Assembly (NCBI GenBank): GCA_964479045.1
Contig: CAYZJI010000011.1
Location: forward strand, 1 to 64,000
From: 2-02-FULL-47-50 sp964479045
Lineage (GTDB): Bacteria > Pseudomonadota > Gammaproteobacteria > Eutrophobiales > Eutrophobiaceae
Direction of reading: 5' to 3'
DNA length: 64,000 bases
Below the pieces are notes generated by a model. That model searched no databases. It was not told the origin of the DNA and saw nothing but the letters and a program-made list of their open reading frames with translations. A program made the translations under genes and the position numbers. Below, one piece after another: positions 17,491 through 24,742 of this stretch (its first letter is position 1; every line of letters begins with the position of its first letter).

Positions 17491-18215
17491 GCGGACACAC
17501 CCCGTTGACCGCATTTTGAAAACTGTATGCTCTCAAGCGACTGGATAAAATTATGATAGGCTCTGGATTGCAACAAACGCTGATGGCCGTCAAGAATATT
17601 CCCGGCCATGACATAAGCCCGCTTGTCATAATAATGGCCCCAATCATGCTGATGTTCACCAAGCCGGCAGGCCCGCGCTTCCGTGATCATCGCCGGTTCG
17701 AGATCCAGATTTTTGAAAACATTCATCAGATCATGCGTACCCGTCATGACGACCCATTCCAGGTTATGCATCTGGAAGAGCCACGTCATGGCCATAATCA
17801 AAAGCCGGCTGCTTCCCGGGCAATCTGAAGCAAGATTCCCCACTTCAATGATGGAAGCACGATCTATGTCGCGTGAAAACAATCCGGAAAGCAACACTTC
17901 AACCGGATTATCGAGGTATTGTTCAAGAAAAAGGTCAGCATTACAGGCCGGGCGAAATCCGGCAGTGGCAAGCACTGTTCCTGCCGCTGTTTCCAGACTC
18001 AACAAATAGGGATGGTAATGTTTTATGTCTGCATGATGTGTGACCATAAAACGGTCACGCACAAAGGCCTCCACATGTACACGCTCATCACCGTCGGGAC
18101 GGTAAAGATTCAGATACAAGGGTTCCGGCCGCGGCAGGCCCCGCACATCGGGCATGTGTCCGGACTGATAATACGCTACTGCTGCAGAAGGTAATACGGC
18201 GAGGTTAATAGACAT
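17487..18215 (-). CDS. Thermostable-hemolysin family protein (GNAT/autoinducer-synthase-like fold)
   Basis: About 242 residues, recognised as the T_hemolysin family (PF12261) from the pattern IEVGNLAS...G.SRLLIMAM..LF, the LEWVVMTGTHDLMNVFKNLDLEP segment, and the DWGHYYDKRAYVMAGNI ending. Despite the name, the family is related in fold to GNAT acyltransferases and acyl-homoserine-lactone-type synthases, so an N-acyl transferase role is plausible; haemolysis here is unproven. No signal peptide. It is the upstream partner of the acyl-AMP ligase and overlaps it (ATGA). The ATG at 18215 was preferred to a GTG at 18242; both have weak ribosome sites. Confidence 0.83.
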   Translation of the reverse strand: MSINLAVLPSAAVAYYQSGHMPDVRGLPRPEPLYLNLYRPDGDERVHVEAFVRDRFMVTHHADIKHYHPYLLSLETAAGTVLATAGFRPACNADLFLEQYLDNPVEVLLSGLFSRDIDRASIIEVGNLASDCPGSSRLLIMAMTWLFQMHNLEWVVMTGTHDLMNVFKNLDLEPAMITEARACRLGEHQHDWGHYYDKRAYVMAGNILDGHQRLLQSRAYHNFIQSLESIQFSKCGQRGVSA

Positions 18216-18286
18216 GCATGCACCCACAGTAGTTGGATGCACGCAGATTAGGAGATGAACCTTAAGTCTGTATTAAGACTGAAAAA

Positions 18287-19018
18287 TCAGAATTCGAATT
18301 CCAGTTGCCAGCGGAAGGTGTGGTCCGGACTGGCATCGGTGAGTCCAGCCAGCCAGCCGATATTGTATTCAAGTTCGAGGCCGCCCAACTCCACCTCATG
18401 ATAAAACACCGGGCCGATGATGTGTTCCTGATCTTCCAGAGAATGCGTATTTTTGATTTCACCCAGTTCGCCGAAGGCCTCTACGCCCAGCGCCATCTCA
18501 TGGCCGATACTTTTTTTAGTACGCCATGCATATTCAAACTCGACAGACTCCTCGCTGTGCTCGCCGACTTCTTTTTCAAAAACCAGGTTCAATGTATTAA
18601 TAAAATCTGAAAACGTTTTTTCCAGCAAGAGCTTGGTTTCAAACTTGTCCGCCACGTCATCTTCGTCGGCCAGTTTGTATTCCAGATACAAACCGGAACC
18701 CAGCCACGAAGTCTTTTCATCCGTAAATTCAAAAATATTTTCCCACGCTGTTGAATCATACCGCAGCGTGCCATCACCGGGCTTGTCAAGCCTGGACACC
18801 AGGGCAGTCTTCCACCAGTCTGTCACACCATACTCAAGTTCGAACACGTGACGCTGGCTGCCATCCTTGTCATCGTCATCATCGATTACGGTATTGCCAC
18901 GGTTTTCAAACGCAAGCTCGCCTTTGTGTACGCGCGGAGAATACACTTTGGGATCAGCATGACTGGTCGTACAAAACGACAATCCCAGCATGACCAGTAA
19001 CAAGCGTAGTGGATGCAT
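18287..19018 (-). CDS. Putative outer-membrane beta-barrel protein
   Basis: A 243-residue exported protein, not matched to a named family. The signal peptide MHPLRLLLVMLGLSFCTTSHA ends in an AxA-like site. An acidic loop (DDDDDKDG) precedes many short amphipathic strands with alternating aromatic residues. The C terminus is WQLEFEF, ending in Phe, a typical Bam targeting signal. It lies 71 bases upstream of the hemolysin-like gene on the same strand, so it may be the first gene of that operon and could export or receive its product. It is divergent from the cytochrome b561 gene, with a perfect FNR/Anr site between them. Confidence 0.7.
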   Translation of the reverse strand: MHPLRLLLVMLGLSFCTTSHADPKVYSPRVHKGELAFENRGNTVIDDDDDKDGSQRHVFELEYGVTDWWKTALVSRLDKPGDGTLRYDSTAWENIFEFTDEKTSWLGSGLYLEYKLADEDDVADKFETKLLLEKTFSDFINTLNLVFEKEVGEHSEESVEFEYAWRTKKSIGHEMALGVEAFGELGEIKNTHSLEDQEHIIGPVFYHEVELGGLELEYNIGWLAGLTDASPDHTFRWQLEFEF

Positions 19019-19051
19019 CGTTATATTTATGCCCTGAACAATCAGGGGTAT

Positions 19052-19065
19052 TTGATCTGGATCAA
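19052..19065. promoter_or_regulatory. FNR/Anr binding site (perfect)
   Basis: TTGATCTGGATCAA matches the FNR consensus TTGAT-N4-ATCAA exactly. Its centre is 19058.5. A -10-like CATAAT at 19088-19093 on the plus strand predicts a start near 19100, which puts the site at -41.5, the class-II activator position, for the cytochrome b561 gene. It could also act on the divergent beta-barrel gene, where the same spacing would give a nearly leaderless message. Confidence 0.8.
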
Positions 19066-19142
19066 TTAATAATTGGCTATATTTAAGCATAATTTAATGT
19101 AAATACAGCTATCTTGCCACAAGACACCAATAGGGAGTGGTT

Positions 19143-19907
19143 ATGAATGATCGCAATGAGGGCGCTGTAAATTTTTATATTGAATATCCTGCGTGGGACC
19201 TGGCTACGCGTTTGTTTCACTGGATCAATGCTGCACTGGTGTTCACTCTGATCTTTCTCGGGATCGCCATCATGAACACCGGCACTTTTGGTATTACGCC
19301 TGAAGGAAAAATTCTCCTCAAAACGCTGCATGTGTATGCCGGTTATGCTTTTGTATTGAATCTGCTGTGGCGCATCATCTGGGGGTTTGCCGGAAACCAT
19401 TACTCACGCTGGGGAACCATGTTGCCGATGGGCAAGGGTTATCTCACAGACCTGAAGTCCTATGTAAAAAATCTTTTTACCGATCATCCCGTGCAGTATC
19501 TTGGACATAATCCCGCTGCCCGGCTGATGATAGGCATCATGTACCTGATGCTGATCTTGCAAGGCCTCAGCGGGCTGATTCTCGCAGGAACAGATCTCTA
19601 CATGGCCCCGTTCGGACATGAAATCAAGGAATATGTAACCGGCGCAGGCGAAGATCACAGCAAGATGGCCAACGTCGAACCCGGCGCCAAGGAAGGGCTG
19701 GATGAAGCGGCCTACAAGGACATGCGGGCCAGACGCGCCCCGATTGTTGAGACCCATGAAGTCCTGTTTTACCTGTTATCCATAGCCGTCATCCTGCATC
19801 TTGCCGGTGTAGCTTTTACGGAAATCCGTGAACGTAATGCGATTGTTTCCGCCATGATCACCGGCAAGAAATTCTTCAGGTCGCGACCGGTGGATATCGA
19901 CAAGTAA
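19143..19907 (+). CDS. Cytochrome b561-type di-haem membrane protein
   Basis: Electron-transfer protein of the bacterial cytochrome b/Ni-Fe hydrogenase b-subunit type (PF01292), 254 residues. Four or five transmembrane helices carry His residues suited to bind two b haems: RLFHWINAALV (near residue 25), LHVYAGYAF (near residue 63), HNPAARLMIGIMYL, and THEVLFYLLSIAVILHLAG near the C terminus. A soluble insertion (residues 155-200) separates the third and fourth helices. The ATG at 19143 has a good site (AGGGAG). The upstream FNR box implies induction under low oxygen. Its redox partner is not in the window. Confidence 0.86.
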   Translation: MNDRNEGAVNFYIEYPAWDLATRLFHWINAALVFTLIFLGIAIMNTGTFGITPEGKILLKTLHVYAGYAFVLNLLWRIIWGFAGNHYSRWGTMLPMGKGYLTDLKSYVKNLFTDHPVQYLGHNPAARLMIGIMYLMLILQGLSGLILAGTDLYMAPFGHEIKEYVTGAGEDHSKMANVEPGAKEGLDEAAYKDMRARRAPIVETHEVLFYLLSIAVILHLAGVAFTEIRERNAIVSAMITGKKFFRSRPVDIDK

Positions 19908-19909
19908 TA

Positions 19910-19926
19910 CTTAAGTTTAACTTAAG
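19910..19926. promoter_or_regulatory. 17-base palindrome upstream of the methyltransferase operon
   Basis: CTTAAGTTTAACTTAAG is a near-perfect dyad, located between the cytochrome stop and the methyltransferase start. It could be an operator for the 20-24 kb operon. The matching regulator is unknown, though the OmpR-type regulator at the end of the same operon is one candidate. Confidence 0.4.
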
Positions 19927-19956
19927 GTTTCCGGTGCTAGATTGGCACCACCGGTA

Positions 19957-20733
19957 ATGGACAATCTTATGTTGAACATCCTGAAATCACCTGACGCAGA
20001 GACCCGGCAAAACGCGGAAATCGATACGCTTTTTGATACCTCGCGGCCGGTGCATGATTTTCGTTTTGGCGCAGAAACAGCCTCGGTCTTCGACGATATG
20101 GTCAGCCGCTCCGTGCCTTTCTATGGAGAAATCCAGCGTATGGTTTGCGAACTGGCAAAAAGCTTTGCCATACCCGGCACGGCGCTTTATGACATTGGCT
20201 GCGCCACCGGCACGACACTCCTCCTTCTGAACCGGATGCTGGACAGGGATATCCGCTTGATTGGCATGGACAATTCCGGGGAAATGCTGAACAAGGCCCG
20301 GCAAAAACTGGGGGAGCAATCAATAGACAACGTCAGCCTGATAAATGCCAATCTGAATGATCCGCCGCGTATTGAAAATGCATCCGTGGTCATACTCCTG
20401 CTCACACTGCAATTTGTGCGGCCGCTCAACCGCGAAAAACTGGTTCGTGAAATCTGCAAGGGCCTTGTCCCCGGCGGATGTCTGATCCTTGTAGAAAAGA
20501 TCACCGGCTCCTGCACGCTGCTCAATCGCCTGTATATCGAACATTATTATGACTATAAACGCCGTATGGGTTATTCCGAGCTTGAGATCGCCAAAAAACG
20601 TGAAGCGCTTGAAAATGTATTGATCCCGTATCACCACGAAGAAAATAATCAGCTGTTGCTCAATACCGGTTTTTCACAGGTTGAGGATTTCTTCCGCTGG
20701 TATAATTTCTGCGGATCAGTGGCGTTGAAATAA
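19957..20733 (+). CDS. CmoA-like SAM-binding methyltransferase-fold protein
   Basis: A class-I SAM fold protein, about 258 residues, clearly related to CmoA (carboxy-SAM synthase of the tRNA cmo5U pathway). Shared features are FDDMVSRSVPFYGEIQRM, the SAM loop YDIGCATGTTLLL, GMDNSGEML, the TLQF strand, and a C-terminal block GYSELEIAKKREALENVLIP. That block contains the Lys-Arg pair where CmoA has Arg199 for prephenate/carboxy-SAM binding. It differs from CmoA in several core positions (for example LLLTLQF for LNFTLQF), and no cmoB is nearby. It may be true CmoA or a paralogue serving this operon. Start ATG 19957 was preferred to a TTG at 19942. Confidence 0.72.
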   Translation: MDNLMLNILKSPDAETRQNAEIDTLFDTSRPVHDFRFGAETASVFDDMVSRSVPFYGEIQRMVCELAKSFAIPGTALYDIGCATGTTLLLLNRMLDRDIRLIGMDNSGEMLNKARQKLGEQSIDNVSLINANLNDPPRIENASVVILLLTLQFVRPLNREKLVREICKGLVPGGCLILVEKITGSCTLLNRLYIEHYYDYKRRMGYSELEIAKKREALENVLIPYHHEENNQLLLNTGFSQVEDFFRWYNFCGSVALK

Positions 20734-20735
20734 TC

Positions 20736-21491
20736 ATGCTGTCCCTGTTACCCAAATGCATGGTCGCATATGGCCATGTACTGTTTCGTTACCGCAATAT
20801 CATTTTCCCGGTAGTGCTGCTTACACTGGTGATACTATTCGTCCCGCAATCACTGGCCAACAATGTACAGTTCGATCGATGGCTGGATGCAGCCGGGATT
20901 TTTATTATCCTGCTGGGGCAAACACTGCGTGCAGCGGTTATTGGCCTTGCCTATATCAAGCGCGGTGGTGTAAATAAACAGATCTATGCTGACCAACTGG
21001 TCACGACAGGGATGTTTGCCCTTTGCCGCAACCCGCTCTATACCGGCAACCTGCTAATCCTGTGCGGCCTGCTACTGGTTCATAACAATCCATGGGTCTA
21101 TCTGCTGGGCGGGGCTTTCTTTTTGTTTTCCTACAGATGCATCGTGATGGCTGAAGAACAGTATCTCCATAAAAAGTTCGGCGAAGAATACCGGCGGTAT
21201 TGCTGTTCTGTGAATCGCTGGATACCGTCCCTGCAAAACCTGGCTGCAACCGTAAAGAGCATGAATTTCGACTGGCGACGCGTCCTCTATAAAGACTACA
21301 CCACCATGCTGACCTGGCTGCTGTCACTCCTGCTTCTGTTGTCTTATGAAGAATTATTGAATGAAGGATGGCAACAGAGCATGGCCGATGTCTTGCTTAA
21401 CAGCGCCATTGCGATGCTGGCGGCCATTCTGGCCCTGTGGGTGCGCATCAGCAAAAAAAATGGCAGATTGACCAGAAAGCCGTTATTTTAA
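20736..21491 (+). CDS. Isoprenylcysteine-carboxyl-methyltransferase-like membrane protein
   Basis: A 251-residue integral membrane protein of the ICMT/PEMT family. It has hydrophobic segments near residues 20-35, 50-67, 100-128 and 190-235. The conserved SAM-binding core is ALCRNPLYTGNLLILCG, followed by MAEEQYLHKKFGEEYRRYCCSVNRWIP (the E-E...FG.EY..Y...V.R.IP signature). Family members methylate small lipophilic molecules or phospholipids; the eukaryotic one methylates prenyl-Cys. The start is two bases after the CmoA-like stop, so the two are coupled. The C-terminal hydrophobic extension (after residue 185) is not part of the core and is unassigned. Confidence 0.82.
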   Translation: MLSLLPKCMVAYGHVLFRYRNIIFPVVLLTLVILFVPQSLANNVQFDRWLDAAGIFIILLGQTLRAAVIGLAYIKRGGVNKQIYADQLVTTGMFALCRNPLYTGNLLILCGLLLVHNNPWVYLLGGAFFLFSYRCIVMAEEQYLHKKFGEEYRRYCCSVNRWIPSLQNLAATVKSMNFDWRRVLYKDYTTMLTWLLSLLLLLSYEELLNEGWQQSMADVLLNSAIAMLAAILALWVRISKKNGRLTRKPLF

Positions 21492-21530
21492 CGGCGTTCT
21501 TCCATAACCGGACTGTCGATTGCCAGCCTC

Positions 21531-22427
21531 ATGCGCGCAACAGGATTACTGATCATTATTGTATTACTTACACTGATCACCGGCGCCTTACTCGCATGGC
21601 CGGCGCATCTCGCGCTGCAGCCTTACACTGACATCCCCTTCCACAAAATCGTATCGCGTGTGACCAGTCTGCTCGGGCTGGTATTCATATTTATCTATCT
21701 GCACCTGCAAGGCAGCCTGGATCAAAAAACCGCCGGATTTGCCGCGCCCCGAAACGACAGATTGCGCAGCCTGCTCAAGGGCTGGCTGACCGGAACAGTT
21801 ATCATGCTGGTGCCCGGCGTGGTGTTTGTTTTTCTGGACCTTCATCTATGGGAACCTGATCTGGCACAACGGTTACAGAATTTACCTCTGATACTGATCA
21901 AGGCGGCCATCGCAGGTCTGCTGGTGGGACTGGTGGAAGAAACCCTCTACCGCGGCGCCCTGCTTGGCGGACTGATGAAAAGTCTGAAAATCAGGACTGC
22001 CATTATTTTCAGCAGCCTGTTGTATGCCGCTGTGCATTACATCAAGTTCCGCGCCCTGCCCGAAGGCACGGACATTCATCTCTTCACGGGCCCCGGCATG
22101 TTGCCCGGCGCTTTTTTCCGGTTTGCCGATCCGGGAATCATCGACAGTTTCCTCTCACTCTTTGCATTTGGTGTGTTGCTCGCGCTCATTCGTCTGCGTG
22201 AAGGCAACATTTATATGTGCATCGGCCTGCATGCCGGTGTCGTGATGATCATCAAAATCATTAATAATCTGATGGACTACGCTCCCGGTAATTCACTGGC
22301 ATTCCTGATCAGCCCGTATGATCATGTTCTCGGCCATCTCACTACCGTCTGGTTATGCATCATTATCACTGTTTATCTTTTCTTCAACCCTTCTACGCGA
22401 TCAGCGTTATTGTCCAGACAATCATGA
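21531..22427 (+). CDS. CPBP family intramembrane metalloprotease (Rce1/Abi-like)
   Basis: A 298-residue multi-pass membrane protein with the three CPBP (PF02517) motifs: EETLYRG (Glu-Glu...Arg, about residue 137), the His-containing YAAVHYIKF, and the late IGLHAGVVMI. This family includes the CAAX prenyl protease Rce1 and bacterial membrane proteases. It has about eight hydrophobic segments. It follows the ICMT-like gene by 39 bases and overlaps the response-regulator gene (ATGA), so it is read with the sensor system. It may process a peptide signal or a membrane protein under that system's control; the substrate is unknown. Confidence 0.86.
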   Translation: MRATGLLIIIVLLTLITGALLAWPAHLALQPYTDIPFHKIVSRVTSLLGLVFIFIYLHLQGSLDQKTAGFAAPRNDRLRSLLKGWLTGTVIMLVPGVVFVFLDLHLWEPDLAQRLQNLPLILIKAAIAGLLVGLVEETLYRGALLGGLMKSLKIRTAIIFSSLLYAAVHYIKFRALPEGTDIHLFTGPGMLPGAFFRFADPGIIDSFLSLFAFGVLLALIRLREGNIYMCIGLHAGVVMIIKIINNLMDYAPGNSLAFLISPYDHVLGHLTTVWLCIIITVYLFFNPSTRSALLSRQS

Positions 22428-23077
22428 GACTGTTGCTGGTAGAAGATGATGAAATCCTGGGCGACGGCATTTCAGCCGGTCTCAAGGAATTTGCCTACAC
22501 TCTGGACTGGATCCGTGATGGCAATCATTTTCAGGATGCCCTCAGCACCACAAGTTATGACGCTATCATTCTTGATCTCAACCTGCCCGGTATTTCCGGA
22601 CTGCAACTGCTGAAAAAAATACGCGAATCGGGTGACAAAACACCGGTATTGATTCTGACGGCACGGGATCTTGTAGAAGACAAGATCCAGGGGCTTGATG
22701 TCGGCGCTGATGATTACATGGTCAAACCATTCGACCTGAATGAACTCGCGGCACGATTGCGCGCCCTCATCCGCCGCGATCATGGCCGCAGCAATCCTGT
22801 CATACAGGTTGGCGGCCTGGAAATGGATGTGGCCCGCCATCAGGTCAGACAAGCGAATGTTCCGGTGGAACTCTCTGCCCGTGAATTTTCCTTGCTGCAT
22901 CTCCTGCTGGAAAATGCCGGCAAGGTGCTTTCAAAGCGCAAGATTGAAGAAAAAATGTATGCCTGGGGTGAGGAAATCGAAAGCAATACGGTGGAAGTAC
23001 ATATTCATAATCTCAGAAAAAAAATTGGTCAGGATGTCATTAAAACCATTCGCGGCGTGGGCTATGTGATCAAATAA
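22424..23077 (+). CDS. OmpR/QseB-type response regulator
   Basis: A 217-residue DNA-binding regulator. The receiver domain has the acidic pocket EDDE (residues 7-10), phosphorylation site Asp51 (IILDLNLPG), a conserved Thr in LILTAR, and Lys in MVKPFD. A winged-helix output domain from about residue 125 ends KIGQDVIKTIRGVGYVIK. It starts MRLLLVEDD, with its ATG overlapping the protease stop; the open frame upstream is not needed. The stop overlaps the start of the histidine kinase (TAATG). Closest by pattern to QseB/PmrA-type regulators. Likely autoregulates this operon. Confidence 0.94.
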   Translation: MRLLLVEDDEILGDGISAGLKEFAYTLDWIRDGNHFQDALSTTSYDAIILDLNLPGISGLQLLKKIRESGDKTPVLILTARDLVEDKIQGLDVGADDYMVKPFDLNELAARLRALIRRDHGRSNPVIQVGGLEMDVARHQVRQANVPVELSAREFSLLHLLLENAGKVLSKRKIEEKMYAWGEEIESNTVEVHIHNLRKKIGQDVIKTIRGVGYVIK

Positions 23078-24447
23078 TGCATTACTCCATCCGTAATCGC
23101 CTGCTTGTGCTGATCCTTCTGCTGACGGCGATCAGCTGGTGCTCGATCGCCATCATCAATTATTTTGATACGCGCGCCGAAATTGAAGAGTTGTTTGATG
23201 CTCATCTTGTACAGTCCGCCAAAGTGCTGCTGTCACTGGTGGATATGGAACTTTATGAAGAAGAACATGAGCCTGAAGATGAGATACATCATGGACTGAA
23301 GGACGTTGAAGAACATCTTTACCGGCATAAATATGAAAAGCTCCTTGCCTTCCAGATTATTGTCAAAAAAAACTCATTTCATTTTTCGTCCGCCAGCGCG
23401 CCCCGGCAACCCTTGTCAAACAACAGGGAGGGTTTCTCCGAGACCACCATAGATGGCGTGCTCTGGCGTGTATTTTCATTGCATGATCCGTTGAATATCA
23501 TCCAGATCCATGTTGCAGAACCTCATTCAGTCCGGTCTGATCTGATAGATGAAATTGCCTTTACCCTGCTGATTCCTTTATTAATCGGTCTGCCGATCAT
23601 TTCCATACTGATCTGGAAATGTGTCGGTTATACACTCCAGCCCCTGAATGAGATTGCGCGCAATATACAAAAGCGACATACAGATCAGTTGGAACCAGTA
23701 TCCGGTTTTGATGTCCCGGAAGAAATACAACCTCTGATCGGTTCACTGAACCGACTGTTCGCCCGGCTCGACAAGGTTTTGCAGAACGAACGGCGTTTTA
23801 CGTCTGATGCTGCACATGAATTACGCACCCCACTGGCCGGGCTCAAGACCCAGGCACAAACTGCACTGCTTACTCAGGACCCGCAAAAACGCGAACATGC
23901 TTTGCGTAATATATTAATCAGCGTAGATCGCACTGTTCATCTGGTCGAACAACTGTTGACACTGGCCCGGCTGGAACCCGGCTTTGAACGTGATCATTTC
24001 CAGACTTGCAATCTCACCCAACTCATACAGGACACTCTTGCCGACGTGATGCCGCTGGCCATTGAAAAAAATATTACAGTTGAATTCAATCACAAGGACG
24101 CCATTTACCTTTTGGCGCATCCCCAGGCCCTGTCCATGCTGGTCAGAAATTTGCTGGACAATGCCATTCGTTATGCTCCGGAGGGGGGCACGGTGGACGT
24201 TTTTCTCTTTGAAGACAGCTCGGGCACAGTCTTTCGCGTCTGTGACAACGGGCCTGGCATATCTCCCGAATTACGTGAAGATGTTTTCAAACGTTTTGTA
24301 CGTGCCAACCAGAATCATGAAACAGGCAGTGGTCTTGGTCTGTCCATAGTCCAGCGCATCGCTGAACTGCATCATGCTGCGATCCACCTGGGTGAATCCC
24401 CCGAACGTGGTTTGCAAGTTGATGTCTGCTTCATGCATGAATGGTGA
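23077..24447 (+). CDS. Sensor histidine kinase, QseC/PmrB-type
   Basis: Membrane sensor, 456 residues. TM1 spans about residues 9-28 and a periplasmic 2CSK_N-like domain runs to about 158. TM2 (160-182) is followed by HAMP, HisKA with His247 (DAAHELRTPLAG), and a HATPase domain with RNLLDNAIRYAPEGG, VCDNGPGIS and GSGLGLSIVQRIAELH. The periplasmic part begins with a very acidic, His-containing stretch (EEEHEPEDEIHH, residues 61-72) that might bind metal ions, as ExxE does in PmrB. It pairs with the overlapping response regulator and is co-transcribed with the CPBP and ICMT-like genes. Confidence 0.93.
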   Translation: MHYSIRNRLLVLILLLTAISWCSIAIINYFDTRAEIEELFDAHLVQSAKVLLSLVDMELYEEEHEPEDEIHHGLKDVEEHLYRHKYEKLLAFQIIVKKNSFHFSSASAPRQPLSNNREGFSETTIDGVLWRVFSLHDPLNIIQIHVAEPHSVRSDLIDEIAFTLLIPLLIGLPIISILIWKCVGYTLQPLNEIARNIQKRHTDQLEPVSGFDVPEEIQPLIGSLNRLFARLDKVLQNERRFTSDAAHELRTPLAGLKTQAQTALLTQDPQKREHALRNILISVDRTVHLVEQLLTLARLEPGFERDHFQTCNLTQLIQDTLADVMPLAIEKNITVEFNHKDAIYLLAHPQALSMLVRNLLDNAIRYAPEGGTVDVFLFEDSSGTVFRVCDNGPGISPELREDVFKRFVRANQNHETGSGLGLSIVQRIAELHHAAIHLGESPERGLQVDVCFMHEW

Positions 24448-24540
24448 ATTCTGCCGCACAAGGCATCGTTTACTTGCCATATCACCGTTATCCGCTAAAC
24501 TCCCTGCTGATTTTTTTTAAATTCCGTCCCTGAATCTCAC

Positions 24541-24680
24541 TACCGGAACCCGCATATGTCCGGATGAGTTCTAGGTATCATGGAAAAAAACGTGCATAAT
24601 GCAATGCACAACGGGGTGAACTGGGGAGTTACCTTGCTGTGACCAAAAACGGGTTCCAGAGCCTTGAAAACGGAACCCGG
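24541..24680 (+). promoter_or_regulatory. Structured leader upstream of gltA with two alternative pairings
   Basis: CGGAACCCG occurs at 24544-24552 and again at 24671-24679, each followed by a similar [C/G]ATAT. Between them CGGGTTCC (24650-24657) can pair with either copy but not both. A second hairpin (24615-24633) closes a GGGG loop. Such mutually exclusive stems are typical of cis-regulatory RNAs. No known riboswitch class is recognised, and transcription across the region is not proven. Confidence 0.4.
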
Positions 24681-24742
24681 ATATTAGCTAGAATCAAAAT
24701 TATAACTATTAAATAAAATATTGATTAACAAAGGGTATAGCT

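Noticed and set aside
17487..18215. Calling the T_hemolysin gene a toxin
   Set aside because: No signal peptide or pore-forming features; operon partners are biosynthetic enzymes.
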